Below are positions 22,893 through 33,800 of a stretch of 64,000 nt of DNA, in pieces. The notes beneath the pieces were generated by a model that did no database searches, had not been told where the DNA came from, and saw only the letters and a program-made list of their open reading frames with translations. How positions within the stretch are numbered: position 1 is the stretch's first letter; every line of letters starts with the position of its first letter. The position numbers were made by a program, and so were the translations under genes. This DNA is from Mytilus edulis (Eukaryota; Mollusca; Bivalvia; Mytilida; Mytilidae): positions 32,687,133 to 32,751,132 of the forward strand of contig NC_092346.1 of the NCBI RefSeq assembly GCF_963676685.1, written 5' to 3'.

Positions 22893-23745
22893 TGTCACGA
22901 TCCAGATGTATTTTATAGAGTTGTTCACATATTTATTTAGTCGAGCTTGTATATAGATAACGATTGTGAAATTGTCGTCATGATCAGAGAATTGCACTTG
23001 CAGTCTTTGCGCAGGACGCCTATTGTTCACGGTTTATTTTATACATAGTTTTAACATACGCTTTGATGTATATATGTACGTTTGGCCTAAGTTTGGTTCA
23101 CCTGTGTTTAAACGCACACTGATTAGGCTTGGCCTATTTACACACCTGTTGACTATTTTTAAATAGTGGTCAATCGAGTTCTTCGGACAAGTTTGGCTAT
23201 TTTTAAACAGTGGTCAGATGATTTCTTTGGACACGTTGTCATTTCATTTCTGCTTGGGATTTTCGTGTGGAAGGATGCCACACTCGTTAGAGCATTTCAT
23301 ATTTGTTAGCTAAATTTAACCTACAATGGTTCTACTGTATATAGTGCATCAATTCCGAGGTTCCAGCCTGCACCAGAGTAATACAATGCTGCGGTGTTAA
23401 GGAGTGGTCATACAGATTGAACGCAATCATACATGATAATTCATCAAACAACATATCTACATATTATAGTGGAACTGTCGTGCACGATACAATAACCGTC
23501 ATAACGATACCATAACCGTCATAACGATATAAAGGGAAGTAATCTGGATATACAATACAAACTACTGAAGCTGTTGGACTATTTATTTGGACTTTAATAT
23601 TTATAATAATTTGATGTATTTTTCTTCTTAATTGTTTATTTTTTTTTGTTTGTTTATTAAATAATTTATTTATTCTAATCGTTGATTCTTTTGTCAATAT
23701 TGTAAAATAGCACTGAAAGACTTCTCCATCCGTCCGTCCGTGACA
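22893..23745 (+). repeat. 3' LTR
   Basis: This 853-bp copy of 17707-18559 shows no difference found by eye, including the TATA box (23528-23533). It is followed by AGCTA, the target duplication. Confidence 0.97.
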
Positions 23746-23749
23746 AGCT

Positions 23750-24330
23750 AAACCTCTCACTTCTATGACTTACGCTTAAGGTAGATCATAAGTATATACT
23801 TTTGGAGACCGATTTTTCTTATAATTATCAAAAATGAAGATTTTAATAAAGGCTTTTTTTTTTCAAAAATATGATAAAAAAGAATGAGTCGCCGCGCTAT
23901 TTTTCAAGCTATGAGTCGTTGAAAATTGCCTAAATTTGGTTAGATTGTTCATTTAAAAACCCATGTATGTGCATAACAAAATTGAATGATGTCGTCAGAA
24001 CTGTTCGCTATTGACGTCAAAATATTACGGAATCGTCTGCAAAGTCCAGCAATGTCGGACATATATAAATAAGTTCTGTAAAACCCGTTTCTCGATCACG
24101 TCCAATTTTATTCAAATTGATTATAACATAACTTGTAAACAAAACAAAACAAAAAACTGGAAGTAATTCATATAGGTAAACACGTAGACCTGGTGTCTAT
24201 ATCACTTTCATCCGTTTGAGTAAAGTTACTTACTAAAGAGTATATATTTTACTTATGTTTATACTCGCTGATCATTTATAGGGCTGGAAATGTACTATTA
24301 ATAAAAGCAACAGTAGTAAACCGCGGTTCG
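23750..24330. other. intergenic DNA, no feature seen
   Basis: No gene or repeat family could be recognised in this interval. Confidence 0.5.
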
Positions 24331-24334
24331 AAAG

Positions 24335-24590
24335 TCATAAATCGATTGAAATAAAAAACAAATCCGGGTTACAAACGGCTTAAACCGAGAGAAACACATC
24401 AAATATAAGATGAAAATAACGAAACAACAGAAACACTGAAGTGTACAAAAAACAAACGACAATGCAACATACAAAGAAACGAACTATAAGATAACAACTG
24501 CTCTTTTCCTGACTTGGTACAGGACATTTTAAGAAAAAAAATGTTGGGTTGAACCTTGTTTTGTGGCTAGCTCGCACTTTTATGAAAACT
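24335..24590. mobile_element. dispersed repeat copy, same family as 13755-14235
   Basis: Matching blocks are GTCATAAATCGATTGA, CCGGGTTACAAAC, AACGAAACAACAGAAACA, CGAACTATAAGATAACAA and CTGACTTGGTACAGGACATT. Confidence 0.7.
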
Positions 24591-24599
24591 GGTCAATTC

Positions 24600-25360
24600 A
24601 TTTGATGTTATTGATACATCATCAGTATAGGTCCATAGAAACAGAACAATATAGAAACAATTTCCAGTTTAACACAGATATTTCACTGATAGAGCTGTGA
24701 TGAGGTGGAAGATATACATCATGTTTTTCTTCATTGTAATTTCAATGAACAATCAGCAGAACGAAAAGATATTTTTAGAGAACTTATAAATAGAATGATA
24801 ATAATGAATAATAATTTTGACGCAAGTTGTCCCGATATACAAATACATAAAACTCTTAACCCAAAATAAAACCCTTCTTAGGCTAGCTGTCTCTGATTTT
24901 ATAAATCAATCAATTATTCACATCATTTGGACTTAGGTGGATATTTGTGTCATTGCAATTACTGTAAAATCAACTTTTTTTTCGCGATTAGAAATATAAC
25001 GCGCATATAAATCGTCGCGAAAATGTCAAATCGCTGCTGTAGAAAGGTCTTAACGCAAAATAAAGTAAACGCGAAAATAAGTTGGTTTACATGTATACCA
25101 CATCTCCTTATTTTTTTATGTTCATATCTGTGTACCAAAAGTTTGTTTTTTCTGATATATCTTATAGTTTTGTTTGTTTTTTTGTTTGTTTGTGTGTTTT
25201 CTTGTTTATGTTACTATTTCGTTGTCTTCGTGTCTTTGTAGCCTTGGCCAATGTAGGGGTGAATGTAGGAGAATAAATAAATAAAATTGTTTTTCTTTTT
25301 TTCTATATGCGTACATGATAATGAAGTGTAATGTATTGAATAAATAAAGAAATCTTATGT
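24600..25360. other. intergenic DNA, no gene seen
   Basis: A CpG-containing stretch (TCGCGATTAG...CGTCGCGAAAATG) lies at 24980-25080. It may be a dispersed repeat, but no second copy is in the window. Confidence 0.4.
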
Positions 25361-25650
25361 TTTATACCCCGCCGCAATTTTGCGCCTGTCCCAAGTCAGG
25401 AGCCTCTGGCCTTTGTTAGTCTTGTATGATTTTAAATTTTAGTTTCTTGTGTATAATTCGGAGTTTAGTATGACGTCCATTATCACTGTACTATTATGCA
25501 TATTTTAGGGGCCAGCTGAAGGACACCTACGGGTGCGGGAATCCTCGCTACATTGAAGACCCATTGGTTGCCTTCGGCTGTTGTTTGCTCTATGGTCGGG
25601 TGGTTGTCGCTTTGACATATTCACCATTTCCTTTCTCAATTTTATTTTTT
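25361..25650. mobile_element. bivalve dispersed repeat (CCAAGTCAGGAGCC...GGTCGGGTGG family)
   Basis: TTTATACCCCGCC, CTGTCCCAAGTCAGGAGCC, GGGGCCAGCTGAAGGAC, GAAGACCCATTGGTTGCC and GGTCGGGTGGTTGTCGC occur in order. I recognise this as a widespread bivalve repeat. A diverged fragment is at 15161-15280. Confidence 0.65.
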
Positions 25651-25659
25651 ATAGAAATA

Positions 25660-27760
25660 GTTCTACACAATGTTGAACGTTTTGCTCTACTGTCAGTAAG
25701 TTGGGCTTATACTATACATAGAAAAATATTTAAAAAAAAAACCCACTAAAATATAAATTTCATGCGTCCTAAGTGTCTTTTTTACATTTACCTTCAAAGC
25801 TGAATAGTTGAAAGCTCAGCTAAATAAATAAACATATATATACATGTGATAAAAAAATATTATATGTATTTAGAATGAATTTTAGGTTTATATTGATAAT
25901 AAAAAAAATACAATTAAATATAATATATATTTTTGATCGAGTATGTTTCATAAAAATGTTATATTTTATAATAAAAATTGTAAGCACGTTTCTGTCATGA
26001 ACTGTAATTATATTAACTGATTTTAATTCAATAGAAGACAAAGTTACCTCAGGAACAAAGGAAAGAATTTACAATTTACATTTTTGGTATTTTATATTAA
26101 AATAAATATTTTATTGGGAACATTTGTATGCTTTAATCCTCCCAACAATATCCTGTTTGTTCGGTATTATTCTGTTACAAGAAAATTTACTTTGCGAATT
26201 GCCACTCATAATTATCTTCTAACCCTTCTCTTATTTTCATTCCTATGTGCGTGTGTGTTGCATCCTATTAGATTTTTTCCTTCAGAAATTCACTTTGTAT
26301 TTTGTTTCCGATCTTGTTTCATTTTAAGGAACAAAAGTGATTATAGGTCCGTGGTTGGTGTTTAAAGTAATAAGAATACATTTGTCATGGAAATAATATG
26401 TTGACCCGGCAAAAACGGATCATCGTTATATTGATTCTTTCGAATTTTTAAGAAACGAATTTCTGAGATACTTTTTTTTTTTTTAGCAACAACAAAAAGT
26501 AACATATGCCATGAATTTTATTCCCCAAATTTGCTAATTAAATCTTCTAGGCTATATTTATTTTCAGTAATCTGTCAAATAGCCTCAAATCACTTAGAAC
26601 AATTCGCAGACGCCTTTTTGCAGTTGGATTTGAAGGAACCAAGTTTTTCGGTTTGATGAAGTTTAATTATCTCTCATATTAGAAGCTATAATTTCCCTGC
26701 TTCAGCTTGTTACCGATACAATTAAATTATATCTTTGAATGTAAAACACATCAAAACTTGACAACATACATGTGAACATTTTTACAGTCGAGTGAGCTCG
26801 CTCGGAGATGGAATATTAACTTGACATGTCCTTGTCCAAGAGAACAAGACATATTTCTGCAAAATACTAGGTCCATTTTCTTCGTCTTAATTTGCAATTT
26901 TACAAATTGCAACGAAGAATAGATAAAAAAAATTAGCGCCCATGGTCAATATGTTAATTTTAAGCAAAAATTATAAGACTTGTCTGATGAAATTAACGAC
27001 ATTTTGAGGTACATGACAGCTGTATCGTCTTCAAATTTTCAATGCATTAAAATGTTGCGCTTTTGTTTTTGTATTTTACAGCTTTTTATTTATTTATGAA
27101 CATTTATAAATTATTACTCCGTTATCGAAAATTAAATTAATTTTTTTTTAAGTGTTGTCATTACCATCCCATTAAATAATTTAACTTATTGCAAACCTGT
27201 TACCAAAGTTCAAATTTGAGAATTAAAAAATGCCTGATATTCAACATAAAAGATAATTTAATTATAAAATGAGATAAAATATTTGGTCGTGGTCGCTTTT
27301 GACATGGGAGTCACCGATAATGTCCTCGTTAGAGGGATCTTTGCAGGAAATTACAGATACATCTCTGATAAGAATACGACAAAGTGTTGATAAGAATTTG
27401 AAGTAAGAAATTAAAGGGTCACAAAATGTCATCCTGCCTCAGAAAATTGCCTCGGTGTAATATTTATGTTGCACTGGCTGATAGCCATGGACATTATTTC
27501 TGTTGCATTACATATTGGTCATGGACAATATACAAAGGGAGATAACACACTTGTAATATCGTGGAAGTTACTGTTGATAGATACGCTGGAGTTGTCTCTG
27601 ATAGGCTTTAAAAATATAATTTCTTTTAAATAATAGAAGATACTATAGCTGATGTAGTCAGTACTTAGGTACTGACAAGATTTTTTAACAAACCTTTCTG
27701 AAATTGTCCGTTAATAAATTTTGAATTGATAAGAAACTAAGGTAGATAAATTTTGATATA
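25660..27760. other. intergenic DNA, no gene seen
   Basis: Open frames here (for example 26084-26365) show no recognisable domain, and no splice-linked exons are evident. Confidence 0.5.
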
Positions 27761-27764
27761 TTTT

Positions 27765-28165
27765 CTAGGTCCCTCTTTGTTCATATAGCTCTTCAAATGT
27801 TTATGTTATTATATATTCATGGCTTTCAAATATTCGGCTTTCAGCATTCCTGATGAAAGTAAATCAACAAAAGCGCATGGATGTATTAGAAGCTTATATA
27901 TGAATATACCATTATATGGAACATTTCAGTTTGATATTAGACAAGTGATGGTTTCCTTTAAAATAGTGTAAGATAATCTAAGGAAATAGAAGTTTCTCAT
28001 ATGTGGGGTTTAGATACTTCACAAAGATGAATTTGGGTGTATTTAGGTCCTATTTGGTCATATAGCTTCAAATGTTTATGCTATTATACATTCATGGCTT
28101 TCAAGTATTCGAGCTTTCCTTGATGAAGGTAAATTCAGAAAAGCACTTTAGGCGCATGCAATGTC
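27765..28165. repeat. direct duplication, ~270 bp apart
   Basis: TAGGTCC-TCTTTG-TCATATAGCTCTTCAAATG...TTCATGGCTTTCAA-TATTCG...GATGAAAGTAAAT at 27768-27870 is repeated in diverged form at 28045-28130. Confidence 0.6.
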
Positions 28166-28333
28166 TACTGTAACGTGTTATTTAAAAAAAAAAAAAAAGA
28201 AAAAAATGTTAAGATCTGAGAAAACTTGCAGTAACTAAGCCTGTTTTGAAAGCTTGATGGTGACCTATCGAATCAATCAAATTAACGTCATTGTACATCA
28301 AACCCTTAGAAAATTTTATATATATAAAAAGAA

Positions 28334-28640
28334 CAAGTGGTATTATTACCAATGCGACAAATTTTCGCCAGAGACCAAACTAATTACATCGAAGTTAACA
28401 ACTATATGCAACAATGAGCAAAACCCATATCGCTTAAGTCGACTTTAAAGGTCCCGAAATGACAAATGTAAAACAATTCAAACGAAAAAATGAACGAACT
28501 GAATTATGCACTAAATGATGCACGAAACACAAATATGATATACATCGACTAACGACAATCATTAACTCCAAACTCCTGACTTGAAACAAGCACACAAATG
28601 TGGCGCCTATCCCCTAACATTGGACAGTGGTGTTACAGTT
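28334..28640 (+). mobile_element. dispersed repeat, GTGGTATGATTGCCAATGAG family, forward copy (diverged)
   Basis: GTGGTATTATTACCAATGCGA, AACAATGAGCAAAACCCATAT, CCCGAAATGACAAATGTAAA and CTCCTGACTTGAAACA follow the order of the better copy at 29543-29856, in reverse orientation to it. Confidence 0.6.
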
Positions 28641-28715
28641 CAACATATGAACAGACTATGAAAATCAGTCGAAAAGAGTTTACCTAATAAGATCGAAACA
28701 AAAGCAGACATACAT

Positions 28716-28842
28716 CTATAGCTGACTATGCGGAATGGGCTTTGCTCATTGTTGAAGGCCGTATTGTGACCTACAGTTGTTAATCACTTTGTCATTTGGT
28801 CTCTTGTGGAGAGTTGTCTCATTTGCAATATTAACGCATCTT
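28716..28842 (-). mobile_element. dispersed repeat, same family, partial reverse copy
   Basis: TATAGCTGACTATGCGGAATG, TTGTTGAAGGCCGTATTGTG and TCTCTTGTGGAGAGTTGTCT match the left part of the family. Confidence 0.65.
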
Positions 28843-29134
28843 CTGGTTTTTTTTTATATATCTAAACGTTACTCATGATGTTCCTACAATTCCTATGATT
28901 TAAAACAGAATCTTCGAAATTTCCTCCGCAAAACAATGTTATCAAACACTAATTACTTTATAAACAAATTCAGTATATGTTTCATTTATGTTTCTATAGC
29001 TCTTGGTCGTATGATTGAATCAACGACTGAAAGTGAACTTTTATAAGTAGATATCGTAGAAAATGTCGAACAAAAAACACAGGCCGGGCCTGGCAGGGAC
29101 ATAGGTCATTCCAACAAAACAAAACAAAAAACCA

Positions 29135-29360
29135 CACACTAAGTACAGACCAATCTAAGTGTACTCGCAGTTACTGACCACTAGTTCAAAGCCAAAATCA
29201 ATTCTGACTGTTTTTGACGTCTTACACTAAATCCACTGGATGTTGGATGTGTACTGATTGATAATTTTGTCTTAGATGCATGATTTTTTTATAAGTTGTT
29301 AGTGGCTTTGAATTAGCTGTCAGTAACTGCGACTGAGTACTCTCAGATCTTTATTTAGTG
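29135..29360. mobile_element. inverted-repeat element (MITE-like)
   Basis: ACTCGCAGTTACTGACCACT and CAAAGCC near the left end are mirrored by GGCTTTG...AGCTGTCAGTAACTGCGACTGAGTACT near the right end. Outer ACACTAA/TTAGTGT sequences also pair. It is about 225 bp with no assigned superfamily. Confidence 0.65.
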
Positions 29361-29542
29361 TCTTTTTGTTGTTTGGATGTACAAGTATCCGCGGTCACGT
29401 CCACTTATATTTGTAGTATTTGTATTTTTGTCTATCTGATGAGTAAAGTCCTTTTCAACTGATTTTTATAGTTCCGTCCTTGTGTTGTACTGTTGCACCA
29501 CTATCCCAGGTTTAGGAAGAAAAGGGGCATGTGTGTCCGCTA

Positions 29543-29856
29543 TAACATGTTAAACCACCGCCACATTCTGTATGTATGTGCCTGTCCAAAATTAGAAGCC
29601 TGTAATTCAGTAGTTGTCGTTTGTTTATGTGTTACCTATTTGTTTTTCGTTCATTTTTTGTACATAAATTAGGCCGCTAGTTTTCTCGTTTGAACTGTTT
29701 TATATTGTCATTCCGATGCCTTTTATAGCTAATTATGCGGTATGGGCTTTGTTCATTGTTGAAGGCCGTACGGTGACCTATAGTTGTTTTAAAATTTCTG
29801 TGTCATTTGGTCTCTTGTGGATAGAGTTGTCTCATTGGCAATCATACCACATCTCT
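29543..29856 (-). mobile_element. dispersed repeat, GTGGTATGATTGCCAATGAG family, near full-length reverse copy
   Basis: It begins AACATGTTAAACC-CCGCCACATTC and ends CTCATTGGCAATCATACCACATCT. Other members lie at 28334, 28716, 46468 and, as a relative, 48087. Confidence 0.7.
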
Positions 29857-29859
29857 TTT

Positions 29860-30560
29860 TTTTAAATAAAAAGTAATGCACCTAAGAATAATATGTAGAT
29901 GTATGTTTTTGTATCTTTAAATGAATACATGGTGTTGTCTTCATTATGTTTATACAGTACTTAATTAAAGAAAAGTCAACGGATATTCTATGATAACATT
30001 TTTTTTAAACCCTTTTGAACCTTGGAAAAATCGTTTTTTGATTTTTTTTGAACAATATGAATGTTGTTGTTTGAACAATATGAATGGTGTTGTTTGAAAA
30101 ATATGAATGTTGTTGTCTACTTAAAAAAGTTGGACCTTTAATGAAAAAGATGACAATAAGTAAATGCTAATAAAATTTATTTAATTTTATACTTAAATTT
30201 CTGGATGAAGAAAAAAAGGAAACCAGCTATGCACGTGAGAAATTGTCCTATGAAATCAGTTCAATATAACAGACTTTCATTTCAAAAAGATGGGTTTTTT
30301 TCATAAATAAATCTGGCGCCTTAGTTTTTGATAGTTTAACTTCTAAACTTTAAGTTTTGAATGTTTCTGTAGTACTTATGTACATCAAATGGTGCTTGGA
30401 AATATTTCAAACCAAACTGAAAAGGTAATTTATTTGGAACAAGCCAAAAACGAGATGCTCAGAAAGGCACTCAGTCATAGATCATTCAGTGCAATAAGCA
30501 TTTTTTTCTTGCTTAACGAGTTGATAAAGGGATAAACTAGCGTAATAAGACGCGACTTCG
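29860..30560. other. intergenic DNA upstream of GCN2
   Basis: No gene is seen. A threefold ~29-bp repeat of GAACAATATGAATGTTGTTG lies at about 30049-30119. Confidence 0.5.
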
Positions 30561-30766
30561 CAGTCTTTGTTTTTTAAATGAGGTACGAGGTCGGGATTGG
30601 TTAGTAGTTTTTAGTTTCTCGCGTGGGTTTCCGGTTCCGATGGACTGATGATGAAACGTTAAAAATGTAAACAACTCATATTTTCAGTGCTATCGTATCC
30701 TGTAAGATAAAATGCCAACGAAAGCAGTAGTATGCGAGTATAATAGGAGTCCGTGCTAATTATGAA
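30561..30766 (+). promoter_or_regulatory. EIF2AK4: probable promoter and 5' leader of GCN2
   Basis: A less AT-rich patch with CpGs (GACGCGAC, CTCGCGTGGG, TCCGGTTCCG) and an inverted CCAAT motif (GATTGG, about 30594) precedes the coding start. No TATA box is evident. The leader holds a 15-codon upstream ORF (30712-30759) and an out-of-frame ATG at 30762. Confidence 0.45.
30712..30759 (+). other. upstream ORF in GCN2 leader
   Basis: ATGCCAACG...CCGTGCTAA encodes 15 residues and stops seven bases before the main ATG. A further ATG at 30762 opens a different frame that overlaps the start of the GCN2 coding region. This matters only if the mRNA starts upstream of 30712. Confidence 0.4.
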
Positions 30767-30871
30767 ATGGCAGACGACTCTCTTCTTCAGCGACAAGAAG
30801 AGGAATGGCAAGTTTTGCAAGCGGTTTACATGGACGATGTTGTCGATCTTAGAAAGAAGGTCGCATGGAAG
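30767..30871 (+). CDS. EIF2AK4: GCN2 exon 1 (RWD start)
   Basis: It encodes 35 codons, MADDSLLQRQEEEWQVLQAV and on to VAWK, ending at GTATAT donor 30872 in phase 0. ATG 30767 was chosen over ATG 30762 because only its frame gives the RWD sequence and joins exon 2. Confidence 0.9.
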
Positions 30872-33800
30872 GTATATAATTTGAATACGACATGGGCTAT
30901 GCATTATAATTCATAAAAGTATTTACTTATTGCAATTTAAAGTAGTTTTACTTACACACAAGCCTCTCCTGTGTCTGTCTAGGTAATGCCGTAAAAGTAT
31001 TAAAACTCCAATAAAAAAATGCACATTAATTCAAAAAATTATTATTGTAATATCTCTATGACATGATTGATAAGTATGTAACTGTGACCTGTTGGTTATT
31101 ATACAAGGCAATATGTGTCCTCAAGGTATACTGTAAGGTTTATCTTAACGCACAGGCTGCTGTGAATGAAATGGATGACCAGGGTCTGTCAGGCAAATCG
31201 TGTTGTCTTCTTTTTCCCGAAACATATACTGGGGAGGAACCATCTATAAATAGCTTACAGAATCCCCAGATTAGTGTCCAATTTCACCACATTATGCACG
31301 ATTCAGGATGACCACCAAACTGATTGAGTGAATACAATGTGAAGGATGGTTCATACATGTATTTAAAAAATTCAGCCAAAATTAGCGGTATCTGGTCGTT
31401 CCGGCCCCAAACCGATCCGGCCCAAAGTCGATCTGGCCCCATAAAATATGAATAAACTATATTGATTTTGGAGGAATTTGTGACAATTTTAACAGTAGAA
31501 ATGGAATTTGAAAAAAGTGTCCGATGAAGGATGACAACAGGTCAGTGAAGTATTGGAGTACCAGTTAAAGAACTATTTTAAATCATACGAAAATGAGTGC
31601 TATTGTGTCTGTTTGTATAGCAGTTTTTACATATTTTAAAATATCGGAAGTTATTTCCCATGATAACTTTTACTTTGAATGTCATTGCGATTTTTATTTT
31701 ATTTAGTTTACACACAGAATAGCTCAATAAATACTTACAGTCCAAATGGAACCTATAAAATTTAACGCATCAAAATGACTTATTTTATCAAATCATTAGT
31801 CTATAATTGGTTTGTATATTCAACAGTTGTCTGATGATTGTGAACTAAGGTAATGCCACTTGTAATCACTTAATTCAATCAAATCCTGATAAATTGAAGT
31901 TACGTAATCAACAAGGTCTTTATAGTTTGATCTTCTTGTTGTTGTAAATAATAATAATAAATTGTATTTTTTCACTCTCTTAAATATAATATCAGCATTC
32001 TTTTATATATATATATCAAACAACATTTTTCAATTTGAGAAATTTTAAGAACTTAAAAGAAAAACAAAGTTTGTATATGTATCAGCTTGGGAATCGGCTT
32101 GTACCATCAATAATACATTACACATTTCACATTTATACGTTTTAATATAATTATACCCAATAATCTTGAAAACTTGTAATAAAAACATAATCAACCTGGT
32201 TGTTTTATACTCATCTAAAGAAAATATTTTTCAAAGGCCTTTTTAGCTCACCTGGCCCAAAGGGCCAAGTGAGCTTTTCCCATCACTTGGCGTCCGGCGT
32301 CGGCGTCGTCGTCCGTCGTTGTTAACTTTTACAAAAATCTTCTATTCTGAAACTACTGGGCCAAATTAAACCAAACTTGGCCACAATCATCATTGGGGTA
32401 TCTAGTTTAAAAAATGTGTGGCGTGACCCGGTCAACCAACCAAGATGGCCGCCACGGCTAAAAATAGAACATAGGGGTAAAATGCAGTTTTTGGCTTATA
32501 ACTCAAAAACCAAAGCATTTAGAGCAAATCTGATTTGGGGTATAATTGTTTATCAGGTCAAGATCTATCTGCCCTGAAATTTTCAGATGAATCGGACAAC
32601 CCGTTGTTGGGTTGCTGCCCCTGAATTGGTAATTTTAAGGAAATTTTGCTGTTTTTGGTTATTATTTTGAATATTATTATAGATAGAGATAAACTGTAAA
32701 CAGCAATAATGTTCAGCAAAGTAAGACTTACAAATAAGTCAACATGACCGAAATGGTCAGTTGACCCCTTTAGGAGTTATTGCCCTTTATAGTCAATTTT
32801 TAACAATTTTTCGTAAATCTTAGTTATCTTTTACAAAAATCTTCTCCTCTGAAACTACTGGGACAAATTAATCCAAACTTGGCAACAATCATCTTTGGGG
32901 TATCTAGTTTTAAAAATGTGTGGCGTTACCCGTTCAACCAACCAAGATGGCCATGGGCTAAAAATAGAACATAGGGGTAAAATGCAGTTTTTGGCTTATA
33001 ACTCAAAAACCAAAGCATTTAGAGCAAATCTGACATGGGGTTAAATTGTTTAGCAGATCAATATCTATCTGCTCTACAATTTTCAGATGAATCTGACAAC
33101 CCGTTGTTGGGTTGCTGCCCGTGAATAGGTAATTTTGCTGTTTTTGGTTATTATCTTGAATATTATTATAGATAAAGATAAACTGTAAACAGCAATAATG
33201 TTCAGCAAAGTAAGATTTACAAATAAGTCAACATGACTGAAATGGTCAATTGACCCCCTAAGGAGTATACTATTTTCCTTTATAGTCAATTTTTAACAAT
33301 TTTCATAAAATTTGTAAATTTTTATTAACATTTCCACTGATATTACTGGGCCAATTCATTATAGATAGAGATAATTGTAAGCAGCAAGACTGTTTAGTAA
33401 AGTAAGATTTACAAACACATCACCATCATCAAAACACAATTTTGTCATGAATCCATCTGCTTCCTTTGTTTAATATTCACATATACCAAGGTGAGCGACA
33501 CAGGCTCTTTAGAGCCTCTAGTTTATTTTTTTACCGTACACCTTTTACATTATAATAAAAATCATAAACATTTATGAATTACAATTAATATATATATTTA
33601 TTTTTATTCCTTATAAATATATTTTTTATTGGGGCCAGATCGACTTTACATATGGGCCGGATCGACGTGGGGCCGGATCGACGTGGGACGGATCGACCCG
33701 AAAGCAAATTAGCTATATAAATACCTGCATGAAGGTTGTCATAGATCATGTAACTGCTGGTTGGGTATATGTACATTGTATGATACATGTATCTGAATGT

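Larger units (their letters stand above)
17707..23745 (+). mobile_element. complete LTR retrotransposon, Ty3/gypsy, Gmr1-like
   Basis: This is a 6039-bp element with two 853-bp LTRs that look identical by eye, flanked by the 5-bp target duplication AGCTA (17702-17706 and 23746-23750). Its parts in order are 5' LTR, tRNA-Leu primer site, leader, one open reading frame (19017-22841), polypurine tract and 3' LTR. Identical LTRs, an intact ORF and a perfect target duplication indicate a very recent insertion, so the element may still be active. The coded domain order (integrase before reverse transcriptase) is that of the Gmr1 group, not of typical Ty3/gypsy elements. Confidence 0.97.

Noticed and set aside
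30762..30764. ATG at 30762 as the GCN2 start
   Set aside because: Its frame does not give the RWD sequence and does not join exon 2. The ATG at 30767 does both.
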